Source of the DNA: Haemonchus contortus
Lineage: Eukaryota > Nematoda > Chromadorea > Rhabditida > Trichostrongylidae
Assembly: GCA_000469685.2 (NCBI GenBank)
Contig: LS997564.1
Location: 14,532,091-14,596,090 of the forward strand
Reading direction: 5' to 3'
Length of the DNA: 64,000 bases
The position numbers and the translations under genes were made by a program. The first letter of the stretch is position 1. The number at the start of each line of letters is the position of its first letter. The notes beneath the pieces were generated by a model. It was not told the origin of the DNA. It ran no database searches and saw only the letters and a list, made by a program, of their open reading frames with translations. Below are positions 32,857 to 44,225 of this stretch, one piece after another.

Positions 32857-35259
32857 TGAACAAAGCAGGTAAATCGAGTAGAAAACAACACACACCCTTG
32901 TAGCCTTCTAACAATTTATTGAACGTTTTCAAACGAGGAAATTCTGAGGCTGAGATTACAAGATGGAAAATTCCTTCATATCAGTGAATCGTACAAGAGA
33001 CACGATTGGACATTGGTGCCATGCAAAGGAGTGGTTGCCGGATGAGTGATGATGAATTAGCGTTTCAGACGAACCTCTGTTGTTTACTACGTTGGAAGTG
33101 GGACGTCAGAAAAGCAGCCCTCATTAAATGCCGTCGAAAACTTTTCTATAGAAAAAAAAGGAAATAACTCCCGTAATGGCTCTACCTATTCAGAAGGTAG
33201 GCGATGACGCGAAATAAACTTTGAGGGAAACAAAAGAGGAAAATAATGAAAAAGATGAAATCCATTGTCCATATACATGAATCCAAGAAAATTGATAGCA
33301 CAGACGAAATGATTTTGCTGTATTTCTTCTAGATAAGTAAGTAGAGTGTTTAGTAAGTAAGATGACTGGTAGTGACCGGATATCGCCATATTCATATAGC
33401 CTGCAGTAGATCAGTATGAAAGAGAGTCGTCATTAAATACATGATCCTCGGCTCACTCTCACGTAGAGCTTCTTACATTTCCGAAACCTCTTAAATTGCA
33501 TGGAAAATTCGAAACTGAACTACCAAGCGGCTCGATGAGGTATCTTCCTGAACGGTTTTTCGCGCGAAGTTTCCCTTTTGCATCGAAATCCACTCACTTC
33601 CAATCTGAAGAGAGGGAGCCTTTCTCTGAGGTAACGTTAGTTATGATGTACTGAACCTGTCAGCAGTTGACACCTCCCACTCTACCACATGAATTCCGAT
33701 CCACGATCCACTGCTGCAACGGCTTCTTTTCTCACCACAACTTCCTCAATCATTAAGACCAGCATGCCTCCCAAAACAAGTTGTATAGGTAGTGTCTCCT
33801 ATTATTCAGGGTATTTCAATTTGGGAATAAGGTGGGCGATGGTAGCACAGTGACCGGAGGCGGCAGTGATGAGAGTGTCAAGCCCAAATCAACTACATCT
33901 CCGAACCCTAGAAGGTAGGAAAACTGCATTCGTACTGATCTAAGAAATTACCATCAGAGCAGTAAAACTCTGGTCCAACTCTGGTCTGATTCGGAAACTG
34001 TCCTCAGTACTGAAATTATGCACCTCTATAACAGTCGTGATGGAATCCAAGTGAGTCCCGTACCCTACATAGGTAGGTGAACACTGTTTTCATTTCGTTG
34101 TCATTAACAGGCTGCCGAATTTCACCAACTGGGCTTGATGTCAACTATTCTCGTAAGAAGCTTGGAAGTCATCCTCGTTCACCTGTATGCCTCGGATCCT
34201 CGACGCAGCTCTGTGCTAGAAATCCCAGAAACGCTCGAATGAATTGAGCATAGAGACAGCAGATGAATTGTGCTCCAGCTGGATTTTTTTAGACAAAAAG
34301 GACAGTAATCAACCAGCTTTGCAAATCACCCCTGAGTTTGATCAATTCGGATTTTGATACAAGAAATAGCGCCCTGGGAAACTCGTTGTTCCGGTCCACG
34401 CAAAATCCCTCCAGCCATTACTCGTACAGGCGACTTGTTCATTCGCTATGAGTCAGAGTTTATAGGCCTTTTTTTGAAACTAGCGACTGAAAAAATGCGA
34501 TTTACCGGGTGCATTCACGCACTGGTCGCGGAGGGTTTTTTTCATACCACTACTGACCACCATTATTAGCACGTCCTAGGTCACGGTGTCACACTTGGGA
34601 CGTTATTGAGCACCACGACGCACTTGTACACGGACACTTAAACTTTAAGTCATGACATTCAGTTCACTGTTTACGTAGAATGTCAGTCAGTCCCCAGTAA
34701 TGATTAGAGCTGCAAAATGAAAGGCCTCTAGGTTGGTTTGGATCATCTTTTGCAGTACACGCCACGCACCTGACCTCCGCTCAGGATCCCACTCCGCTTG
34801 GATATGTTGATACCCTTTTAAAATATTTGAGCATTATAAGAAGGAAGAAGCTATTATTTAAGATCGACCCCGTTTTAGGATGTGTCGACTAAGCGACTCA
34901 AATTCGAGGTTGCAGACTTGTTTGAATGCGCATTTGCTCATACAGACGCCAATGTATACTTCTGGATTCTGATTGATCGAGTTTGGAGGGGCTGATATTA
35001 GTCACCTGGACAGCTGTTGGTAGGGCTTCGAAAACATAGCCATACGTGTGGTCCCGAACGGTCTCTCACATCGCCCATCAAAGGTCAGTTCCTGCCACGA
35101 AGCAGTATAAATCAGCAACAAAACGACTGTCTTATGCAGTTTGGCCTTGTGCCCATGAATACAGTAAGTCATGAACCAATGAAATTGATGAAATCCATTC
35201 ATCAAAACAATCATTTCCTAAAACTTCTCTTTTTCTCTGACCCGCAGCCTATATGACTC

Positions 35260-35640
35260 CAAACCTCTGGCAGGAATCATGGCCACAGGATTTGCAAACG
35301 TTCAGGCTCATATCTATTGTGATGTGCTCGACGGCGCTTTATCGTCGTCATGAGGTCATTAATATTTGTTTGCACTGTTTCGAATGCTATTTGCTCACCG
35401 ACGAATTGTTCAAAATGGGCCAAGAGTCAATCGGGACGACTAGAAAACGATTCGATTATTCGCTTTCCACGCTTCGACACTTTCCAGTGGTTCATCGTTT
35501 ACAACAACTGCTTCATCGATTTTCTTCAATTTCGATTCCAGAAAAGGATCCAAACTGATTCTGGGATGAAACGTTTCGTACCATATCACTATTCTACTGC
35601 TCTGGCTTTCTATTGCTTTGTTATTTGCGGTTGATTTATT
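35260..35640 (-). pseudogene. Possible degenerate coding region, unidentified
   Basis: Two minus-strand frames look protein-like in succession: LESKLKKIDEAVVVNDEPL at about 35500-35540 and, one frame away, LAHFEQFVGEQIAFETVQTN at about 35370-35430. A plus-strand frame of 101 codons after an acceptor-like CTGACCCGCAG (35247) overlaps it, so only one, or neither, is real. A decayed gag-like coiled coil is one idea; no family is claimed. Confidence 0.18.
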
Positions 35641-36839
35641 CATTGCCACTTTTCAATCATACATCCCATTGCAGTCTTAATCTACTAGAAACAGGATGAC
35701 TACAGTATTTCCTTTTTTCTGACAAAACTTAGAAGCAGACTTTTAAATCCAATTTGAGCCTACCTAGATCCATTCACGGGGCTACTACTGTTCTGGCGCC
35801 CACTAGTCCCCGAACAGTCTTCTACTGCACATCAGAATGACAGAAGAAGCTGAAAATCCGGCTTGAAATCTGGATTCAGCTGTCGGTGGTAGCCACATCG
35901 TTTCTTCATTTGTCGCAAATATATGGGATCTTCAGCACGACGTCGTCATCGTTGGTAGAACTGCCGACACAATTGTTCACTTCGTGGAAATGTTTTATAG
36001 CTACGGATATATTCCGGGTAGCTTTGACTATCTAAAACGGCTGAAAACCACTCGGAACATTCCCACACTTCATAAACCTCCCACAACTTCTTTCTTCTTT
36101 CTTCTTCTTTCTCACTCCTAAAATCAATACAACTTCCTTTTAGAAACACCTTAATCCTGTTGGTTCTCCGAGTATATGACCCATTCAGCTTTTCTCAACT
36201 TTTTCTGGAAATCCCACTCACTGAAGGCCTTGCTTTTGACCCTGTAGCAGCATGTGGAAGGCATTAGATGAGACAGATATAAGTGCCCACTCCTAGTTAC
36301 GGAGCTAACATAATGGGCAGCAATCACCATTAAAAAATTCGAAGAAACATGGATGAGTGGTAAATCTACATTAATGTATGATTCAATCAGATCTGTGCAC
36401 GATCTCCGTGGACAAATCTGTCTTGTTTTCCTCATGGATGCTTCGTCTTTCCAACAAATAGCCATGAATAGCGACGACCTCAACCTACTGAACACCGTAT
36501 TTCCGTGGCAATGACATACGTAGGTCGCACGCTATTATATTGTTGTGGTACAAACATTACTGAGCTCAAATCAGCCTGCAATGCAAGTAAAGATTCCTAA
36601 AGCTAACTGACACTGTTCGACACTTTTGAGACTCACACTCCACATTCGACTCCCACATAAAAGCGGTTGTTTAAGTCTGTATGTGGCTTACACCATCACT
36701 GCACCGTTTTCGCCAGCCATGTACAACTCAGCCATGTATAGCCAGTACTTTTGTGATAGTACTAGGAAAGTAGTGTATCGACTAAGCGACCCTGGAGTGA
36801 TGGTGTATTGGCTACCTCGAGCTAGAACCGATTTGGAAT

Positions 36840-36898
36840 TCGATCCCAGGACTATGTAGGTGTGAGTTACACTACGCCACTTCCCTACCCAACCTCTG
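36840..36898 (-). repeat. tRNA-like SINE head fragment
   Basis: The minus strand reads AGTGGCGTAGTGTAACTC (A-box-like) and GGGATCGAATTCC (B-box-like), separated by a tRNA-like distance. It differs from the main SINE head and may belong to a second family. Confidence 0.35.
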
Positions 36899-37865
36899 CC
36901 CTGTATAGACCTATTTATGTGGATTGTCATATGGAGGAAAAAACCTTAGATCGACAACGTTACAATCAAAAAACAGTATTATTAGCATTTCAGGTTGTTT
37001 AACTGGCGTCATACTGATCTGAGGTTTTGAAGGCTTTACTGTACGCTGCACATATCAATGGTATGAGGGACCCTTCGAGATACTTATACTAGAAATGCTC
37101 CAGTAACTGTTTGTTAGGAAGTCTCGCTCGACCTATTTTTTCAGCTCGACTCTTCTCAAGTTGCTCTTCGATAGATGGCGATATTATGCCATTCTTTAAG
37201 TGAACTTCCTTGTGTACATCAGAAATTCATGGATACTCAGCATGGGCCGAATTAGGCAACCAACTTCCTTTCTTCGAACTTTACTAGTTCTCATCCCAAC
37301 TATTCATTCACTAGTTCTCCGAGTTCCTTTTGAGAAAAACAGGTCAGATCGGGGCCTTCCGGGATGCTGGTCTGATTCTCTATTTGGAAAAGTGCAAGCC
37401 AACTACATAGCTCATCCGCCTCTCTATCCTGGTAGATACATGGAGAATCCTGGGCTAACCACCGAATTGCAACAGCCATTGCCCTAGATCTTTGTTTACC
37501 CAAGAATACATACATATGCTGTCCACACGATGGGACAAGGTGCTGTCCTTTGTGGAATTGTCAAAGTTGTAAGAAAGAACCACTCAATGACTGGTGTTCG
37601 AGAAAAACAAAGGGCGAGTTCATTCCCTGTAGTGTCCGGTTTTGCCGATAACTAGGTAACCTCGTTTTGAATCTTGTGTAACTAACTGCGGCAAAAGCAG
37701 CAAGTACACAAAAAAATAGCCTTCATGAGTATTTACGACCCTGATGGCAAATATGTACTGGCAGGGAGACTCCGAGGGAGTGTAATGGCGTAAAGGTACT
37801 GTGGCAGCCCCAGAAGATCGGAGGCTCATTTTCTTCCAGCCACGTAAAGGATAAGACCTTTTGGC
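36899..37865. other. Non-coding stretch
   Basis: No gene or repeat recognised. Confidence 0.45.
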
Positions 37866-38109
37866 GATAACCAATCCCGTCTGAGGGATGCGTCTCCGCA
37901 TTCGACTTCCATTCAGAATCGTAGTGCGTATGTGGCCCGGCTGCGGTGCACAAATCAGTGCTTTTATTCTCCCAGACGAGTCTGGTACCAATTGACCGAC
38001 CGTGGAGAGATAGAAGGCTTGTTTGCCCTAGGTAGATATCGATTCGGGATTCGAACTCGTGACCAAGCGTGTGTGAAGTGCACCACTTGCCACTACACCG
38101 TCTCCGCCT
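37866..38109 (-). mobile_element. tRNA-derived SINE, near full-length
   Basis: Inverse order on the plus strand: AATCCCGTCTGAGGGATGCG, TTCGACTTCCATTCAGAATC, CTCCCAGACGAGTCTGGTAC, the inverse B box GGATTCGAACTCG at 38047, and the inverse head CTTGCCACTACACCGTCTCC. It is one of the best preserved copies. Confidence 0.82.
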
Positions 38110-40073
38110 TTTCGCCACATATTGTCAGTAATATAAAAAAGCACTCCACTTTCAACAATTTCATTTTTCGAAGAGTTGTGTGAAGCAGGATAGCTTTTAT
38201 CAAAAGCACTATCCATGCCCCGAGTCCTCCTAGGGTATTCCTTCAACATGATGGCGTTGTAGCAATAAATTGGTGAACAACTTCCTCTCATCTACCACCA
38301 TGGAAATCGTTGGGGAACACAGCTAGAACCTTCAATCTCAACAACTGATACAACAACAGCCTCGGCTGATTGATGGGGATAAGATCGTTATAGAATCATA
38401 CTATTACAAGCTAAAAAAATAAGGATCACAAGCCAGCCCGCGCCGTGAACATGCCAGGCAGATCGTCCCATAGAGGTAATACTGGCTTTCCCTGACGGAT
38501 TGGTTGAATTAGCTATTACGAATCTGACAACCCAAATGGAATGTTCCAGCCATCTGGTATTCTGGGGGCATTCACGTAGGAGCAACACAAAATGCTCATA
38601 AACTAAGCACTTACGAAATTCAGCTTGTGGAAGAATATTCATATGACGTATTAAAAAAACAAAACAAAGTATGAATTTCATAGAGTTGAAATTTCAATGC
38701 AGTCACATACAGATGTTAGGTACTCAGAGAACAAATACCCATTTCACCCATTGGTTCACCTTTACTTAGTTATCTTTTTTAATTACTTAGTACGGTTCCT
38801 CTAATTGAATTTTTTCAGATGCTATTATGAGTCTGTACAATAGGTGGACATAAAGTGGGGCCATTCAGCGTCAGAAACTTTTACTTGGCAGTGTATGCAA
38901 AATGAGAGGCAACTCCTATCCACTGTACAGCCTCACAGGCCATCATACTTTTTCGGCATACAATAGTAGATTATTTTGGTAAATAAGGTCGTCCTCCATG
39001 AACTGGAATTTACTTGGGAGATAATCCCAAACTTCTTGAATTTCAACAGCAACAAAAAACATCCACCTAACACACACAACTTTCAGACTGAGATCTAGAA
39101 CTGCAACAAAAAAAACTTAAGAGCTGGATACTGCTGTTGCTGCTGGCTAACTAGTTCTACGACGCCATTAGTGGCCCTTGAAGAGTGGTTGACATGCGAA
39201 GTCGTAGAGAAATTTCGAAAGTGGCACCACTGAAGTGAATCTGTCGATCGCTCAGGATCCAGAGAAGGGGAACATAGAAATTCAGTGGTTTTACGGATCG
39301 TCTAGTAGCCCCTCAGTCCTCGAAGTATCACTCAAAACTGAGAAATCCCGCAACTGAGAAATAAACGCAGGATCGTGGAGATATTCGAGAATAACAACGT
39401 TATCTGTAGCTTCCACGCACGGCTTTTTATGTATCTTATGTATCTTGGCATAATTGCTCTATTACTGAGTTACTTCAGTGTGACAGGAGAGACATTTGAT
39501 CAGATAGTCACAAACTGTTGTGATCCTTCCAGGCTCTGAAGAAGGCGATTTCTCTGAAACGTGAGCCTAGTAAAGCTTGTATACAATCACCGTAAAGAGT
39601 TAAAGAAAACAACACAGTAATAGAGCAGTTATTCTGTAGGCTCGAAAGGTCACCCATCACTGGGAAAGTCATGGCGATTAGACGGTGCTGTCGGATTGCC
39701 AGTTCTCTAGTTATTCTTATGGAGAAACTAAACACCATGGTCCTTCCGTCCCTTCATGTATAATTCAACTCCATCACAAATCTAGCCTTAAAAGCCCTCA
39801 GCTGTCGTAAGTCAGCGTCCTTTTGAGTCCATTTCCTTGCCTCGGAGACACGCTTCATTTAAAGCTGTCATCGCTCTTCATCTTTTAAAGTTCTAATTAA
39901 ACCGGTCCGAAAGGACAAAAAAAACGTCTGTGAAAAAGCCAAGAAAGTTCCAGTCGCGCATCATCCTACAGAATTCACGTCATCTAGAGGTTCCTTTGCG
40001 AAGAAGGATTCCAATCACAAGTTATTTGAATTTGAAAAAGCATTTTTTAATAATTTACATATCAACAAATAGG
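38110..40073. other. Non-coding stretch
   Basis: Nothing supportable on either strand. Confidence 0.45.
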
Positions 40074-40350
40074 GCAGGGTGGTGTAGCGCAAGTAGCGGA
40101 CAATCAGGCATGCATCATTCAGGATCAGATCCCAGCTCGATATTCCCCAAGCCGACCAAACCTTCCATCCGTCCAGGGTCGGTTAATTGGTGCAAGACTC
40201 GTCTGGGAGGATACAAGCACCGACTTGTACAGCGGCTTGTCACCACAAGTCATCTTGTGAGCCATTCAGACGCCGCTATAACTCTGAATGGAAGTGTATG
40301 GGAGGAGGCCCATCCTTGAAACGGGATTGCTTAATGCCGAAGACGTTGTA
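40074..40350 (+). mobile_element. tRNA-derived SINE
   Basis: The head CAGGGTGGTGTAGCGCAAGT has a decayed B box (GGATCAGATCCC). The body CGTCTGGGAGGATACAAGCA, CGACTTGTACAGCGGCTTGT and ACTCTGAATGGAAGTGTATG is clear, and it ends AAACGGGATTGCTTAATGCC. Confidence 0.78.
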
Positions 40351-43081
40351 CTTTTTTTTGATGACAATCCCAACTTTTCCAACTTTTGCTCTGACTGGCT
40401 ATGATAGCTCGAAAGCATTATGACCCATAAATTTTCGCCCATAATCATCAATCAACATCACCCATAAGGAATCATAATGCGATTGCCTATTGTTCTGGTG
40501 CAGAAACTTCCAAAAAAAGAATAATCCAAGCAGCTGGTTTTCCTCAGCTTGGAAAAGCGCTAGCACTTCCCCTTACCATGACCATAAATCAAAAACAAAT
40601 ACGTGTCCCAATTTGCCCTTCACACATACGTTCCAAGGAAAAAGCCGACAATGTGGATGTCGGATCTGAAAGCAGCTCCTATAGAAAACAGGTAGTCTAT
40701 ATTTTGGGAGACGACATTTTCCAAACCACACTGTGGATTATGACCCTCTCAAATGATTCGAACCAAGCTTTTCTTACTTACACGCCATTCGCCCATCCTG
40801 CTGAGATTGCCTGATAGATTTCGCATTTCGTGCGAGCCAAAAAGTTCCTTTACCTCCATAAAAAATCTTTAAAAACAAGAAACAACACTTTTCGACGAAG
40901 CTCGAAGGAATGTGCCATGTACCTGTTTCAGTTATGCAATTGCAGGGATTATCAAATAGATGTCCAATCTGAACAAAGCACAAAATTTGACAAAGCTTAC
41001 TCAGTGTACACCGAATGCGCTTCGGTTCCTCTCCGGAGACTCCCATCGAAGCTACCGCTTGGAGTGGTATGATGTATGATGGAGAATCGGGAGATGACGG
41101 CGTCCATGCTTAACAATACGCCTAATGGCGGGAGATAAAAGCCGTAGAAATAATACCTATTTCAATCCACCTTGTCCACTTTAATTTTGAATAATGAATA
41201 TGTATCATCATTTATTTATGTAGGAGTAATGAAAACATAAGAGCAAATACTTTCCCAGGAATAGGACGATGAATGGTCTTTTTTTTTCTTAATTGAACTC
41301 AAAATTGTAAACTATGCATAGGTCTTGAGAGAGTTTCTTTTTCTCTAGTGCTGACCTATATACTCGGAACGGAAAGTGTGAACATTGCATCCACTCGAAT
41401 TTATTCTGTCCACCAAAAGTATTTGGTTAGCTTTGAAGGACGGTTACATTAGTAACATGAAAACAATGCTTTCCAAGTGAATGATATAAATTTGATATCC
41501 TCTTTGGATTTCGCTGCCGCAACGTCATTATGGCAAAAATCAGGCAGAAAAGGCTAACCCTGTAATCTTCCTCTGGAGGCTCCTTACTTTGCCGAGTTAC
41601 CTTTGCAGCCTAAGATAGCTACAGCTGCTGATTTCTACGCTCATTACGATTACTTTATAGTCCGCGTGCCATTTACTTGGGCCCTTTCGCACGTTTCATG
41701 TTTGTTTCTTACCGGAGTGCATTAAAGGTACTCCCATGAGGTTCATGTAAAATTAATTGAATAAATTTGACCACAAAGAAGTTGCCAAAATCGGTAAAAC
41801 ACGAACTGACAAATTAAAATTATTTCTGAGGTAAGCATGTTCATGAAGCGAAGGTGAAGCAGTGGCAGGTTTCCCCAGAGTGGCGTGCTGCCCGAGGACC
41901 AAACCACTCATGTCTACAACCGAAGCCAAACAATGGGTGCCTTTTCCCTGAGTGGGAACCTGAGTTCTGACTTATACTTCTTTTCTTGGCTCCCGAGGTT
42001 ATTCCGCAGGCCGTCTCTTTCGCATCCGTTCAGATTCCCACCTGTCACCACTATTTTGAATGTACCTGACGTGTCCTAAGCCCACGTTTATCAGCGTCGA
42101 ACTCTTATATTCCAGCGGAGCTGTTCACAAGAACCAACCGGCTGGAAAGTACGAATGTGGATCATAACCGTCACGTCTTCGTCGCAGTTGTCTAGTCCCA
42201 ACGGAACTAGTTCGCTGCTGTCTTCCTAGTGGGTGTCGCCCACTTAATTCATCCTCAGTCTATAAGGAGACTATACTTTGCGCAGATTTTTGATGACTTC
42301 ACGGACTCTGTCGTTATTTTTGATTCGATAATAACCTTCCATCAATCTCTTTTTCTGGTTTCGCGCCTCAGCTATGGCTGTCTTCGCTGCTCTTTCCTTT
42401 CCTTCCTCTTTCTACCTATTAATACATAGAATTAAGGGCATAGTTACAAATCTTGTTCATGTCATTCGCATTTGTCAGTACACTGACATACGGGTCGAGT
42501 CAGCTTTACTTTATGTAACTTCATGTCTCTGGAGTTAGGCATCAAATCCATAAGTGAAAGAGGATGTGCTTAACCCGAATTGTATTAGATTCAGGATCAG
42601 CTGCCACCTAAGCATGGGACTAGTAGTATCAGTTTGCCTCAGCTTTTCCCATCCCCCCACCATCCTCTGCCTCCATTCCCACACCTCAACATCTCTGACA
42701 AGGTCAACTCTCTCTCTTTTTCTTTACGGCCCAACTCCCTATAACAACTTATGCTTCCACTGAAAGAGCGTTTAGTTGATTCTTCACTTATTATATGTAA
42801 CATTTTTTGTAGTAAGAATCTTCACTAGGAAACAAAATTTTTACTAAAGAAGTAATAGACAAGGAATGGGGAAAGCAGATGATTAGGGAAAGACCACGTG
42901 TAGGTAGTGATCGATAGCAGAACTTGATTTTTTGCCTTCAAATTTTGTAATTATATACCTTAAAATGTAATACCTGAACCAATGTGATGGGCTATCATAA
43001 TTTTTTATCACAATTTTTACCTAAATAAAAGGTGGTTAAATAACAATAGCGCCTTGCCCTTGTTGATGTTTGTTCCCTGCT
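40351..43081. other. Non-coding stretch
   Basis: Short open frames only. AT-rich, with pyrimidine-rich patches near 42620-42730. No supported feature. Confidence 0.45.
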
Positions 43082-43354
43082 TCAGGCGAGCACTGTAACC
43101 ACCCAGACACCGAATCCCAAGTGCAAATAAACGTCGGGTTGACATTTCTTCTCTTTGCTTCGTTTCTTTTGTATTAGCGCGAAGGGTAGAGGTGCGAAAA
43201 TCCGAGCAGCTGATCGCACAACAACACCCAGCTTCTTTCTCTGACAGTCTTTTAATTCTGTTCTGGGTACTTTCAAAGGGAAGCCAGTATTCCCGATTGT
43301 AAAGAATGCTGATTTGTTAATGAAATGTCGTGCTAAATGCTGAGTATTCACCAA
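43082..43354 (-). CDS. Unidentified 90-codon reading frame, possible exon
   Basis: The minus-strand frame contains FPLKVPRTELKDCQRKKLGV and a basic QKKRSKEKK stretch, and ends in a hydrophobic segment (LGFGVWVVTVLA) before TGA. A TACTCAG near the start of the frame (about 43340) could be an acceptor. The composition is plausible, but no family, partner exon or conserved neighbour was recognised, and it could be chance. Confidence 0.25.
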   Translation of the reverse strand: MVNTQHLARHFINKSAFFTIGNTGFPLKVPRTELKDCQRKKLGVVVRSAARIFAPLPFALIQKKRSKEKKCQPDVYLHLGFGVWVVTVLA

Positions 43355-44099
43355 TAAAATGGAGTAGAAAGTAAGATAATCATTTTGAAGGAACGCTCAT
43401 ACTTCCCAGGATATCCTTTAACTGCGCTTGTGTCCCTTTCGATTTTCCGTTTTATTGTTTCACTCATTCGGCTGGAAAGACCGGCCAAAGACTAGAGTGG
43501 ATAACCATTCACACTAACATACTGAAACCGTATCGTGATACCTTTCACTCATAAAAGATCGTAGCCTCTATACTCCTGCACATAGAATAGAATCCTCTGC
43601 TAGTCATCCTGAAGCTGTATTGCCAGTGGATGCCAAAGGTGGCAAGTAGTCCCGAATTCTGCTTCATTTTTTCCTTCGCATGCATTGAACTCGTCAGATA
43701 GTAAACTCTTCTAGATAGGTTTGATAACCACACGGCCCTTTAAAAACCGTCAGCTTTTGATTTTCTAGACTGGAGAATTACCTATCCCACTGGTTGTTAG
43801 GTAAGCTCGTCTGTGGGTAAACCATTCATTATATGAGGTCATATCAACGTCCATGTGATGAGAGCTTCAACAGGACAGATCGGTTTTTTGAGGTCGTTGT
43901 CATACTTTACCATAGCTCCTCACATAAGGTACCCACCTATAATTTGTAGAGTTCCAATCACTTTTCAAAGTATTACCACGGCTCACAAAGGTGTCCAAGA
44001 TCGCAAAGAGATGGTAGCCTCACATGAAAAACTAAATCGGCTTTCAGAACTAGACTTACTTGACATTAAAGGAGACTCTAGCTTTATTCCACTATCGCC
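43355..44099. other. Non-coding stretch
   Basis: No supported feature. A 118-codon plus frame (43855-44211) overlaps the likely 5' leader of the retrotransposon and has no recognisable domain. Confidence 0.4.
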
Positions 44100-44225
44100 G
44101 CCATTATTCTCAGCTCATTTTGACCGATGTGACACAGTTTTTCTCTTGGTGGCGAAGTCCGTTCCTCCAAGGGGTGCCACTGGAAACTGCCCACTCTGTG
44201 GGCTGAGCTGACCACGGACATTCGA
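44100..44225 (+). other. Possible 5' leader of the retrotransposon
   Basis: GC-richer sequence than the AT-rich DNA to its left, running directly into the open frame. No target-site duplication was identified, so the 5' boundary is uncertain. Confidence 0.3.

Larger units (their letters stand above)
31915..36839. other. Non-coding stretch
   Basis: No supportable gene. It includes the G-rich tract at 32818 and a CTT-rich patch near 36084-36117. Protein-like minus-strand pieces at 35260-35640 are listed separately. Confidence 0.45.
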
